Under the pieces are notes generated by a model. It was not told where the DNA came from. It searched no databases and saw nothing but the letters and a program-made list of their open reading frames with translations. Shown here piece by piece: positions 1-6,546 of a DNA stretch of 33,393 nucleotides (within the stretch, counting starts at the first letter, position 1; each line of letters begins with the position of its first letter). Location: positions 1 to 33,393 of the IMG/VR virus record IMGVR_UViG_3300019458_000072; one strand, 5' to 3'. Both the position numbers and the translations under genes were made by a program. This stretch comes from a virus.

Positions 1-136
1 CGCGAACTTCAAAGGCGTGCAGGGTGAGCCACAGAAGATCAGCGTCCCGGTGCCTTCTGATATCTCGATCAAGTTTACGCTCCAGCAGCTATTCGGCGTT
101 GGGCGATCCTATCCCTGGAAGGTCATGAGCATTTGA
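1..136 (+). CDS. C-terminal end of a truncated ORF
   Basis: An open frame enters from the left edge (first full codon at 2) and ends at TGA 134-136, giving 44 residues that finish in PWKVMSI. No domain is recognisable in so short a tail. It lies on the same strand as the structural genes that follow, so a virion protein is likely, but this rests only on position. Confidence 0.5.
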   Translation, partial: ANFKGVQGEPQKISVPVPSDISIKFTLQQLFGVGRSYPWKVMSI

Positions 137-249
137 TCGCCACCAAGCACTTCGTCGAGCACCTTCCAACAGCGGCTCCGCCGCCGCCGCCACCGTTTAA
201 TCCACCACTTCTTAAACCTAAGCCGAGAATTTCTATTTTTCAAAAGTAA
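133..249 (+). CDS. Small proline-rich protein (possible)
   Basis: A TTG start overlaps the stop of the previous frame (TTGA) and is preceded by GGAAGG about 10 nt upstream. The 38-residue product has a run of six prolines followed by a Pro/Lys-rich tail. No family is recognised. Similar PPxP and basic stretches occur in the large Pro/Arg protein at 1808, so the two may share a role. The ORF is short and starts with TTG, so it could be chance. Confidence 0.35.
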   Translation: MIATKHFVEHLPTAAPPPPPPFNPPLLKPKPRISIFQK

Positions 250-280
250 CCATGTCGAGAAGTTCTTTTGTCGTTGAGCA

Positions 281-1000
281 ATGGGTAGAAACGCCAATGT
301 TCGTCTTATCGTGGCCTTTGATTCCGATACCTCTCTTCTGGAAGATCTTCCAGACTGGAAAGACCGTGCCATTCTTCCAATGTGGAATTTCTGGACTGCT
401 TCAAAACAATTTGCTGAAGATCGGAGCCAAGGGGAATTCTATATCCGAATGTCTCACACGGGGACTGCGGTATTGAAGCGCTGGTGTGAATTTGATGCCG
501 CTGCTTCCGAAGGAGAGATGGGCGATCTTCTTTATGGGCTTGTTCGGATGTTGAAGCCTGTGTTGGTTTTTGAGTCTGGATGCTACCTTGGTCACGCTAC
601 AAGGTGTCTTGCTCAAGCAGTCAAGCATAACGTCTATGGGCGTGTTGTTTCCTGTGATGTGGACTCAGATAAAGTGAGAAAAACACAAGAAGCGCTTCGT
701 GACCATGCGAATGTAGATCGCGACCTTTCCGCAGTTGTCGAAGTTCGTGAGGGACGTGCCATAGCCCAACCGGAGTTGAAAGAGGCGGATTTTGTCTTCT
801 GCGATTCCAGGTATGACGATCGTGCTGAAGAGATTCATGCAGTCAAATCCGGCTGTATCGTTGTCGTTCATGACACTACGGAAGAATCCTGGCGGCAGTA
901 TACGTCTGCAACGATGCCGAAGCTTGGTCCGCTCGTGCAATCTTTTGGTGGGCTCCTTTTTGAAGTCAGTCGTGGTTTTGGAATTCTCATCAAACCTTGA
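281..1000 (+). CDS. Class I SAM-dependent methyltransferase-like protein
   Basis: A 239-residue protein whose second half reads as a Rossmann methyltransferase. A glycine-rich motif I lies at about 98-104 (ESGCYLG), an acidic strand end at about D126 (VVSCDVD), an FVFCD strand at about 171-175, and a closing VVVHDTT strand at about 194-200. This pattern resembles the Methyltransf_24 / CmcI group, which acts on small molecules or proteins. The frame is closed by TGA just upstream, so ATG 281 is the first usable start; its Shine-Dalgarno is weak. It sits among virion genes, so modification of a structural protein or host metabolite is possible. The substrate cannot be read from the sequence. 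Confidence 0.7.
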   Translation: MGRNANVRLIVAFDSDTSLLEDLPDWKDRAILPMWNFWTASKQFAEDRSQGEFYIRMSHTGTAVLKRWCEFDAAASEGEMGDLLYGLVRMLKPVLVFESGCYLGHATRCLAQAVKHNVYGRVVSCDVDSDKVRKTQEALRDHANVDRDLSAVVEVREGRAIAQPELKEADFVFCDSRYDDRAEEIHAVKSGCIVVVHDTTEESWRQYTSATMPKLGPLVQSFGGLLFEVSRGFGILIKP

Positions 1001-1072
1001 TTTATGCGATCTTGATCGATAGAGTTCTCTTCAGAGCGCACGAGCGATTACCTACCTAACGCCCGATTGCGG

Positions 1073-1095
1073 GTTGCTCACGGATCGCGAGCAAC
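1073..1095 (+). repeat. Degenerate copy of the family promoter core with a 7-bp dyad
   Basis: The upstream half of the dispersed promoter family (GCGGGTTGCTCACGG) is present, but the expected -10 at 1096-1101 reads TCGCAT instead of TACACT. The segment forms a perfect inverted repeat, GTTGCTC at 1073-1079 and GAGCAAC at 1089-1095, with a 9-nt loop. It lies in the 140-nt gap before the gene at 1141. It may be a decayed promoter or an operator. Confidence 0.45.
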
Positions 1096-1140
1096 TCGCA
1101 TCAAGACGCCACGAGTTTATCTCGAAGCGGAGGTTCTTTC

Positions 1141-1608
1141 ATGCGTGGCGTTTATACGGCAACAGTGGTGAATTTTGCCTATACAGCTTCCAAGACCATC
1201 CTCTATATGGATTGCCCGGCTACCGCGGCGATCGAGATTTTGAGGGTCACGGTCACGAACGTCTCAAATGAGACGAACGAGCAACAAGAGGTTCAGCTCG
1301 CACACGTCAACGCGAAAGGCACCCCAGCTGACAGCTCTGTCGTCGTCATCGGAAGGGCAGAACAGTCGGATGCCGCATCACTTCTTGTAGATGCTACGAA
1401 CCTTCTGGGGAATCTTACAACCGAGCCGACCTCCTACTTCGATCCGGTGGTGAAACAGGGCTTCGCAAGCCTCACGGGCTTCCTCTGGGAACCAACTCCT
1501 GAAACACGTATTGTTGTTGGTCCCTCAAAAGCCTTCGGCGTCAAAATGCTTCAGTCGGCCGCATCCTTCAACCTCGATGTCGAGGTAACGTGGCGAGAGT
1601 TTGCGTAA
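1141..1608 (+). CDS. Probable virion protein, unknown family
   Basis: A 155-residue protein preceded by a clear Shine-Dalgarno (GGAGG, about 8 nt before ATG). The sequence alternates short hydrophobic and polar stretches typical of a beta-rich fold, with no signal peptide or membrane segment. Its place before the head-tail connector genes suggests a head decoration or other small structural protein. No named family is recognised. A full promoter and CRISPR-repeat-like element begin 11 nt after its stop, so downstream transcription is at least partly independent. Confidence 0.7.
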   Translation: MRGVYTATVVNFAYTASKTILYMDCPATAAIEILRVTVTNVSNETNEQQEVQLAHVNAKGTPADSSVVVIGRAEQSDAASLLVDATNLLGNLTTEPTSYFDPVVKQGFASLTGFLWEPTPETRIVVGPSKAFGVKMLQSAASFNLDVEVTWREFA

Positions 1609-1619
1609 TCTGATGCGGG

Positions 1620-1647
1620 TTGTTCGCGAATTGCAGTCGATTACACT
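1620..1647 (+). promoter_or_regulatory. Family promoter (TTGTTC, 16 nt, TACACT)
   Basis: TTGTTC at 1620-1625, a 16-nt spacer, then TACACT at 1642-1647. The same layout and spacer wording recur at 27390-27417 (minus), 30662-30689 and 31044-31071. A perfect 8-bp inverted repeat, GTTCGCGA 1622-1629 and TCGCGAAC 1652-1659, brackets the promoter from -35 to about +1 and looks like an operator. Transcription would start near 1654 and run through the two hairpin repeats into the Pro/Arg gene. Confidence 0.6.
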
Positions 1648-1673
1648 GGCGTCGCGAACGGCCGCATTCTGAC

Positions 1674-1702
1674 GTCACCCCGCACGGGGTGTGGATTGAA
1701 AC
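1674..1702 (+). repeat. CRISPR-repeat-like hairpin, copy 1
   Basis: A 29-nt element beginning GTCACCCC and ending GTGTGGATTGAAAC. CACCCC and GGGGTG form a 6-bp stem around a GCAC loop. Length, 5' GTC, central G/C hairpin and 3' ATTGAAAC match the general form of type I-C CRISPR repeats, whose last 8 or so nt become the crRNA 5' handle. No spacer of normal length follows. An (AAAC)x5 run (1699-1718) grows out of the repeat end. Confidence 0.7.
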
Positions 1703-1751
1703 AAACAAACAAACAAACTGACGTGTTGCGGATTGCTCACGGGTTGCAGTC

Positions 1752-1782
1752 GTCGCCCCCGCGCGGGGGTGTGGATTGAAAC
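1752..1782 (+). repeat. CRISPR-repeat-like hairpin, copy 2
   Basis: A 31-nt element beginning GTCGCCCCC and ending GTGTGGATTGAAAC. The stem is one G/C pair longer than in copy 1, and the A-U pair of copy 1 is a G-U pair here, so pairing is kept despite base changes. It is preceded by a promoter core lacking its -10 (TTGCTC 1733-1738), as if the whole unit was duplicated and then lost the region around TACACT. The 49 nt between the two copies are this remnant plus the AAAC run, not a conventional spacer. Both copies are followed by AAACTGACGT. Confidence 0.7.
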
Positions 1783-1807
1783 AAACTGACGTAGGCATCT
1801 CAGCGCC

Positions 1808-2761
1808 ATGCGGGAATACCACCGCTTATCACGGGTTCATCCAAGAACCCATCTGCGAGAAGCATGGAAGCAGAAGAAGCCGCCCAATACGTGGCTTCTT
1901 CTGCCTCCTGCTCCTCCTCCTACCTTTCCGGAGGTCCTTCTTAGACGCAATAGACGACGGCGTATCGTCCTTCGGCGTAAAATTGTGCGTCGTTCCTACG
2001 TAGCGCTTTTTCCACAGCCATTCCCCAACCCGCTTCTTAGGCGGAAGAAGCGTGCGATTCTAAGAAGGGTTATCCTTCCGAAGAAGCCGCTCGCGCGTGT
2101 TCGACCGCTTCTGGTTTCTCCTCCGACGCCGGCGTTCTTTCTTTCTGATATCTTTCGCAGAAGAGCGCCTCCACGAGTATTGCGGCGTCCAAAAGTTCGT
2201 CGATTTCCTGCTGCGCTGCTTATCCCACCAGTACCGGCAGTATTTCCTGATTCTCTTTTCTCTCGTCGGTTCAAACGGCGTATTAAAGTTCGCCGTCCCA
2301 AAGCGAGAAAGCCATCAGTTTTATTTATTTCGGCTCCGATTCCCCCGCCATCTTTCCCTGCGGAGCTGACACGTAAAAGACGACGAAAGCCGCCAGCGTT
2401 GCGGCGAAAGAGATTGAGACGGGATTGGCGGGTTCTCTTCATTCCTAAAGCTCAACCAATCTTTAGGATTGTCGTTCGGCGCAAGGCGAAGGTTTCTTTC
2501 AAACGAGGAAAGCGACTGCGCCGATATCCGGCAACACTGTTCCCGCCTCCGCCGGCACCTACGCCATTCCCGGAAGTGCTTCTTCGTGTACGGCGACGAA
2601 AAGTTTCCATCAAGTCAAGGAGGAGGAGACCATCGCTTTTTGCCCCGTTCCTCGGTATAGTAGCAAGAGAAACTATTATAGCCTTCGACCTGGAGGTCGT
2701 TCGCGACGTGGAGTTCGACCTGGAGGTCGTTCGCGACGTGGAGTTCGACCTGGAGATGTAA
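1808..2761 (+). CDS. Proline/arginine-rich repeat protein
   Basis: A 317-residue, extremely basic, low-complexity protein made of about six to seven irregular modules. Each module is a Pro-rich hydrophobic stretch (such as PPAPPPTFPEVLL), then a run of Arg/Lys (RRNRRRR), then a short LF or LL segment. Codons for the repeated residues differ between modules (CGC, CGT, CGA, CGG, AGA; CCT, CCA, CCG), which argues for selection on the protein. The C-terminus switches to an acidic repeat, FDLEVVRDVE, encoded by a 30-bp tandem repeat. No Shine-Dalgarno is evident before ATG 1808; the leader carries the two CRISPR-like hairpins. No family is recognised. Charge suggests nucleic acid or capsid interior binding, but that is inference. 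Overlapping antisense frames look like shadows. Confidence 0.65.
   Translation: MREYHRLSRVHPRTHLREAWKQKKPPNTWLLLPPAPPPTFPEVLLRRNRRRRIVLRRKIVRRSYVALFPQPFPNPLLRRKKRAILRRVILPKKPLARVRPLLVSPPTPAFFLSDIFRRRAPPRVLRRPKVRRFPAALLIPPVPAVFPDSLFSRRFKRRIKVRRPKARKPSVLFISAPIPPPSFPAELTRKRRRKPPALRRKRLRRDWRVLFIPKAQPIFRIVVRRKAKVSFKRGKRLRRYPATLFPPPPAPTPFPEVLLRVRRRKVSIKSRRRRPSLFAPFLGIVARETIIAFDLEVVRDVEFDLEVVRDVEFDLEM
2684..2758 (+). repeat. 30-bp tandem repeat, 2.5 copies
   Basis: A unit starting TTCGACCTGGAGGTCG occurs at 2684-2713 and 2714-2743, with a half copy at 2744-2758. The copies are identical, unlike the diverged modules upstream, so the duplication is recent. In frame they encode FDLEVVRDVE. The last half copy supplies the GGAG used as Shine-Dalgarno for the next gene at 2763. 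Confidence 0.85.
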
Positions 2762-2762
2762 G

Positions 2763-3089
2763 ATGGCCGCAGTCTTCAGAGCGGTTGCTGGCGATCAGAC
2801 GACAAAAGTAAGGCCGACAATCAAGGATGCCCAGACGAAGGCCGTTGTAAGCCTCACAGGCGTTTCGGCGGTAAAAATCCTCTTCAAGTACCGTCATTCC
2901 TCTACTGTAACTACGAAAGACATGGTTGTTGTGGATCCTGCTGGAGGCATTTGTGAGTACCAATTTGCTTCCAATGAGCTTGTGGCCGGGTACATGGATG
3001 GCGAGGTGGAGATCACGAAGGCATCGAAGATCAATATCACGAGGAAGTTCCATCTTAACGTGGAACCAAGAGTGTCAGCATGGAATTAG
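2763..3089 (+). CDS. BppU N-terminal-like phage structural protein
   Basis: A 108-residue protein preceded by GGAG. The layout (KVRPTIKDAQTKAVVSLTG early, KILFKYR, a VVDPAGG turn, YMDGEVEIT, then a closing beta strand) follows the Ig-like module at the N-terminus of BppU-type and related phage proteins, where a payload of up to about 110 residues forms a beta sandwich. Its last codons overlap the start of the connector gene, implying translational coupling. Exact place in the virion (neck, head or tail) cannot be told. Confidence 0.6.
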   Translation: MAAVFRAVAGDQTTKVRPTIKDAQTKAVVSLTGVSAVKILFKYRHSSTVTTKDMVVVDPAGGICEYQFASNELVAGYMDGEVEITKASKINITRKFHLNVEPRVSAWN

Positions 3090-3661
3090 TGCGCCTGGAG
3101 CAGGTCAAGGCGCTGCTCAAGATCAAGGAGATTGATACCGAGGCGGACGAGACGATTCAGGAAATTGTTGCGGATGTTTCGGCAGAGGTGGAAAGCTTCC
3201 TTGACCGTGACATTCTGATTCAGACCGACAAGGAAGAGACCTTCGATATCGAGCCAGGACAGTACCGCTTCTCTCTCAGGGCATACCCGATTACGACTCT
3301 GACGAGTGTGTGGAATGATTACAATCGTTCCTTTGGCTCTTCGACTCTTCTCAGCGCAAGTGGCTACACTGTAAACAAACGAACAGGCTATCTCACGGTG
3401 GACAGATTCGTTCTAACACCCGGCTATGGGGTTCTGAAGGCGAAGTATACTGGTGGCATGGCGACTGATACGGTGAGCTTCATCTCTGCCTACCCGGCGG
3501 TGGTTTCGGCTGTAACCATGGAGACTGCCTACCGCTATCAGCGGCGCTTCAATCTTGGGCTCATTGCCGCTACAGTTCAAGGTGGTTCTGTGACTCTGGC
3601 CGCAAAAACGCAGTTCCTTCCTGCCGTAGAGGCAGTTCTTTGGAACTTCAAGAGACCTTGA
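3080..3661 (+). CDS. Head-tail connector protein (gp6/gp15-like)
   Basis: A 193-residue protein starting inside the end of the previous gene. The N-terminal helical region (VRLEQVKALLKIKEIDTEADETIQEIVADVSAEVESFLDRD in outline) is the hallmark of the phage connector family (HK97 gp6, SPP1 gp15), in which such helices form a ring under the portal. The middle has the usual beta insertion (FSLRAYPITTLTSV) and a YTGG turn near 122-126, and a C-terminal helix follows. Position just before gp10-like and tail terminator genes fits this role. Confidence 0.75.
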   Translation: MELVRLEQVKALLKIKEIDTEADETIQEIVADVSAEVESFLDRDILIQTDKEETFDIEPGQYRFSLRAYPITTLTSVWNDYNRSFGSSTLLSASGYTVNKRTGYLTVDRFVLTPGYGVLKAKYTGGMATDTVSFISAYPAVVSAVTMETAYRYQRRFNLGLIAATVQGGSVTLAAKTQFLPAVEAVLWNFKRP

Positions 3662-3662
3662 A

Positions 3663-4301
3663 ATGCCAATCGCTCCAGAAGGATCGATGATTCTCCTGTT
3701 GGATACTACGGGAGTCGTGCCCTATGAGAAAGCTTTAAAGCTTAATGAGACTGCCACGCTTCAAGCAGTTATCAACACGCAGAAAAAAGGCGGCAGGGAA
3801 CTCGTCAAGGGAATCAAGAGTCGATTCCTCTCTGGGAACCCAATCAACAGAAGGACAGGCAGGCTTCAGAGAAGCATCTATACAAAGACCTTCTGGAAAC
3901 AACGTGGGGAGCAGGTAGATACAGAGGTGGGTTCCACCTCTCCCTATTTCATCACGCATTTTGAGGGAAGAACGATCGTTCCGAGGCATGATCAATGGCT
4001 TTCCGTTCCGGTTCGTGGAGGTCTTACAGGTTTTGGTAAGAAACGCTTTCAATCACCCCTCAAGGTCTTCCATCCGGGAGAGTTTCATTTCATCCCTCAT
4101 GGGTATAAAGCGTTGCTTCTGCACGTTCCAAGCCAGCAAATTACGCACATGCTTGTCCGGAGTGTTACAGTTCCTGGACGGCTTCGTGTCATCTTGCCGA
4201 AGTACATCGAGAATTTCATGAAGTATCGCCTTATTCCAAAGCTCACCAAAATCATACAGCGTGGGGCAGAAGGAAAATCAGTTCCAAAGGAGGGGTTGTG
4301 A
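3663..4301 (+). CDS. HK97 gp10-like neck/tail completion protein
   Basis: A 212-residue protein. The core reads NRRTGRLQRSI, then a strand EVGSTSPYFITHFEG, which is the recognisable signature of HK97-gp10-like and gpG/Z-type completion proteins that cap the connector and join the tail. It is longer than the usual 110-170 residues because of an extra segment around 120-165. It follows the connector gene by 1 nt and precedes the tail terminator, the standard order. Confidence 0.65.
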   Translation: MPIAPEGSMILLLDTTGVVPYEKALKLNETATLQAVINTQKKGGRELVKGIKSRFLSGNPINRRTGRLQRSIYTKTFWKQRGEQVDTEVGSTSPYFITHFEGRTIVPRHDQWLSVPVRGGLTGFGKKRFQSPLKVFHPGEFHFIPHGYKALLLHVPSQQITHMLVRSVTVPGRLRVILPKYIENFMKYRLIPKLTKIIQRGAEGKSVPKEGL

Positions 4302-4346
4302 CGGATTCCACGCTGCAAGTTCTACCCGTAGCATTGTGGAGAGTCG

Positions 4347-4805
4347 ATGCCAACTTCAATTAGAGAGTTGATTCTTGATGAGATTGTCACGACCTTGAAA
4401 ACTGTGGCACCACCAGCATATGATGTGGCGGAGGATCTGAAGGATGTTCGCCGTGTGACGGCTAATCCATGGGATGAACCAATTTACCCTCTCGTTCATG
4501 TCATCGATCTTGGGGAGGATTCCACAGACGGTCAGCCTGCACAAAGGACAACCTGTCTTCTCCAGGTGGAGATTCAGTTTTGGCATGATCGATGGACACA
4601 AGTCTCCACTGAAGCGGGCCGCTACCTTGCGGCTATCAAGAAAGCGCTCTATGTGGATACCACCAGGGGTGGAAAGGCATATGATACTGATATCGTGCGA
4701 AGCCAACTCATTCTTGCCGAGGAGACCATGCCCTTGAACGGCGGTCAAGTGACTGCTGTGATTCATTACCGGCACATCCTGGGAGATCCATACACCATAG
4801 GATAG
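4347..4805 (+). CDS. Tail terminator / tail completion protein
   Basis: A 152-residue protein with GGAG about 6 nt before ATG. It begins with a helix (IRELILDEIVTTLKTV), then strands with YPLVHVIDLGED and LLQVEIQFWHD, a helix AGRYLAAIKKALYVD, and a final strand TAVIHYRHILGDPYTIG. This alternation and the closing Y-R-Y/H strand are typical of tail terminator proteins of the gpU-like fold. Location between gp10-like and tail tube genes supports it. The 45-nt gap upstream resembles the leader at 9216-9264. Confidence 0.65.
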   Translation: MPTSIRELILDEIVTTLKTVAPPAYDVAEDLKDVRRVTANPWDEPIYPLVHVIDLGEDSTDGQPAQRTTCLLQVEIQFWHDRWTQVSTEAGRYLAAIKKALYVDTTRGGKAYDTDIVRSQLILAEETMPLNGGQVTAVIHYRHILGDPYTIG

Positions 4806-4815
4806 GAGCACAAAC

Positions 4816-5799
4816 ATGCCGCAATTGAGAAAACGATCGATCATTGCCGCCAAGGAGGAGACAACGGACGGAACCTTGGCTGCTCCTGCTGCGGGTGATT
4901 ACAAATTTCTTGTCTACGATGTTGCCTTCAGACCCGAGTTTACCATACTCGAACGAAATCCTATTGGTCCCAGTTTTGCCAGGAAGCTCAGCAAATCCAC
5001 GCTTCGTCTCGGACGAGTGACCTTCTCAACTGAGGTTGTCGGTGCTGGTGATGGCACCCCTGCGCTTGGGACCGAACCGGCTTGGGCAATCCTCCTGAGA
5101 GCTTGTGGCTTCAAACCGACTGCCTCGGTTGGTGTCAACGTCATCTACGACCCGACGACGAATGCCACTTACGGAGCCTCCAACGGCAACTCCTCACTCA
5201 CCATGTACGTGGATGAGGATGGAATCGTCAGGAAGCTGCGTGGCTGCCGTGGTACCTTCCGTCTCATGGGGGATTCTGGAGGAATTGCCCGCTTTGAATG
5301 GGACTTTCTTGGGATCTTTGATTCTTCAGCCGATCAAGCATATTCGGCTTTGGCTGCCGACTATGACAGTCAGCTCCCGCCATTGGTGGAGAGCGCTACC
5401 TTTGCGCTTCAAGGCACATCTCTTATCATCTCGAACTTCTCGATCGACATCGGAAATGCTGTTGCCGCGCGGCTCGATGCGAACTCTCCAGGCGGCTTCA
5501 AGACGACTTTCATCAACGATCGGAAGGTAACAGCTACGGTAGATCCAGAACAGGAGCTTACCACAGTCTTCGATGCCATAGGCAAGATGGTCACGGATGC
5601 TGTTGGCGCTTTCACTATCACGATTGGTACAGCATCGAAGAATCGCCTCAAGATTACAGCTCCTGCTGCGCGTGTTCAGGTGACAGCAGTTGATGAAGGA
5701 GAGCGTGACAACATTCTTACGAACAACTTGACCCTTGATTTCAACGTGCCTGATATTGAAAGCGCTACCAACAAGGAGATCCGGTTTACGCTGGATTGA
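4816..5799 (+). CDS. Major tail tube protein
   Basis: A 327-residue protein with a strong Shine-Dalgarno (AGGAG) before ATG. It lies between tail terminator and tail chaperone genes, the fixed position of the tube protein. Sequence features match: N-terminal RKRSIIAAKEETTDGT followed by a beta-rich body, FSTEVVGAGDGTPALG loop, a central domain, and a late segment GGFKTTFINDRKVTATVDPEQEL typical of the closing sheet of long tube proteins. It would polymerise as rings around the tape measure. The stop is inside TGGATTGAAAC, which leads directly into the next start. Confidence 0.8.
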   Translation: MPQLRKRSIIAAKEETTDGTLAAPAAGDYKFLVYDVAFRPEFTILERNPIGPSFARKLSKSTLRLGRVTFSTEVVGAGDGTPALGTEPAWAILLRACGFKPTASVGVNVIYDPTTNATYGASNGNSSLTMYVDEDGIVRKLRGCRGTFRLMGDSGGIARFEWDFLGIFDSSADQAYSALAADYDSQLPPLVESATFALQGTSLIISNFSIDIGNAVAARLDANSPGGFKTTFINDRKVTATVDPEQELTTVFDAIGKMVTDAVGAFTITIGTASKNRLKITAPAARVQVTAVDEGERDNILTNNLTLDFNVPDIESATNKEIRFTLD

Positions 5800-5801
5800 A
5801 A
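5791..5801 (+). repeat. Short CRISPR-repeat-end match before a start codon
   Basis: TGGATTGAAAC sits at the junction of the tail tube stop and the chaperone ATG at 5805. It matches the last 11 nt of the hairpin repeats, but no hairpin precedes it, so it may be coincidence. It is recorded because three fuller copies also sit directly before start codons. Confidence 0.3.
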
Positions 5802-5804
5802 CTC

Positions 5805-6200
5805 ATGGCGATCGCTGTCGATCCAAAGGATAAGATTCCTGTCATTCTCGAGAGTGATCTCGAACTTCCTGAAGATCAACGCACGACTTTTTACGTTCGT
5901 CCTATGACTCATCGTGAGTACCGTGCTTTACTGCTTCGTTTTGTGGATAAGAAGGGGAAGCCGAAGGATGTAACGTTCGCCTATGAGGAGATCGTGAAGC
6001 TTATCGAGGGATTTGTTGTCGGCTGGGACAACTTCAAGACCTCTTCTGGGGTTCCTGTGGAGCTGAAAACAACTACAAAGAACGGCACTTCGGTGTGGAG
6101 TGATGAAACGTGGCACGCATTCAGTCTCGAATTAACACGAGAGTTGTTCAATAAAGTCTTCAAGATTCAAAACATCGCCAGGGAGACAGCAAAAAACTGA
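5805..6200 (+). CDS. Tail assembly chaperone, short form (gpG-like)
   Basis: A 131-residue protein starting at ATG 5805; a TTG at 5796 in the same frame is less likely. DQRTTFYVRPMTHREYRALLLR near the N-terminus is typical of siphovirus tail chaperones that coat the tape measure during tail assembly. It ends in ARETAKN with the codons A AAA AAC TGA, a canonical slippery site at the stop. No normal Shine-Dalgarno precedes the start; GGATTGAAAC lies just upstream. Confidence 0.8.
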   Translation: MAIAVDPKDKIPVILESDLELPEDQRTTFYVRPMTHREYRALLLRFVDKKGKPKDVTFAYEEIVKLIEGFVVGWDNFKTSSGVPVELKTTTKNGTSVWSDETWHAFSLELTRELFNKVFKIQNIARETAKN

Positions 6201-6541
6201 GGTTGGGGGTTCTGATCTCTTTGGGAAAGATCAAAACCCCCTGTGATCGCTGTGAAAAGATGCCAGAAGAGGAAAGGAAAATGCGCGGTTGTCTTGGTCC
6301 TGCTCCTCAGCCTGTAGTGAAGCTCGATGATGAACCCATCTATGAATGCCCAGGGCGTCTTGTTCAAGAGGATCTGGATGTGAAGTTATTCCTTTCTGTG
6401 TTTTCGGCTATGAAAACACTCCAAGCGATGCCACTATCTGGTGGGATTCTTGACCAGACGAATCATCTTGTGGAGGCGGCTGTAATTGCCGAGGCTGAGA
6501 TTCAAGCAACGCTTGATGCTGAATCGAAGAGTGTGAGGTAA
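5805..6541 (+). CDS. Tail assembly chaperone, frameshifted long form (gpGT-like)
   Basis: A -1 slip on A AAA AAC (6191-6197) moves the ribosome from the frame ending at 6200 into the open frame that runs to 6541, giving roughly 245 residues. The T-like extension begins K-K-L-R-L-G and carries a CDRC...RGC cluster, then a helix-rich end. This G/GT arrangement is conserved in siphoviruses, and the long form bridges tape measure and tube subunits. The second frame could also be opened at TTG 6203, but it has no convincing ribosome site. The slippery site, correct frame and gene position together make the fusion the better reading. Confidence 0.75.
6191..6197 (+). other. Programmed -1 ribosomal frameshift site (A AAA AAC)
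   Basis: Six A then C, in phase as A AAA AAC immediately before TGA 6198-6200. This is the X XXY YYZ heptamer form. The -1 frame is open for more than 340 nt. A G-rich stretch (TTGGGGGTT) follows closely, though I did not find a strong pseudoknot by eye. Confidence 0.8.
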
Positions 6542-6546
6542 ACAGC

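Noticed and set aside
1674-1782. A true CRISPR array
   Set aside because: Only two repeats with a 49-nt interval that is a promoter remnant plus an AAAC run, no third repeat and no cas genes.
1776-2003. TTG-started ORF beginning inside repeat copy 2
   Set aside because: It overlaps the Pro/Arg frame and ends in a Leu-rich shadow; kept only as a remote option.
1996-2442. Minus-strand ORF of 148 residues opposite the Pro/Arg gene
   Set aside because: It mirrors the repetitive plus-strand gene and has no ribosome site or recognisable domain.
2676-3053. Minus-strand ORF over the tandem repeat and the BppU-like gene
   Set aside because: Antisense shadow with repeat-derived PGRTPRRERP and no start signal.
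6203-6541. Independent gene after the tail chaperone
   Set aside because: The slippery site and -1 phase explain it as the frameshift extension.
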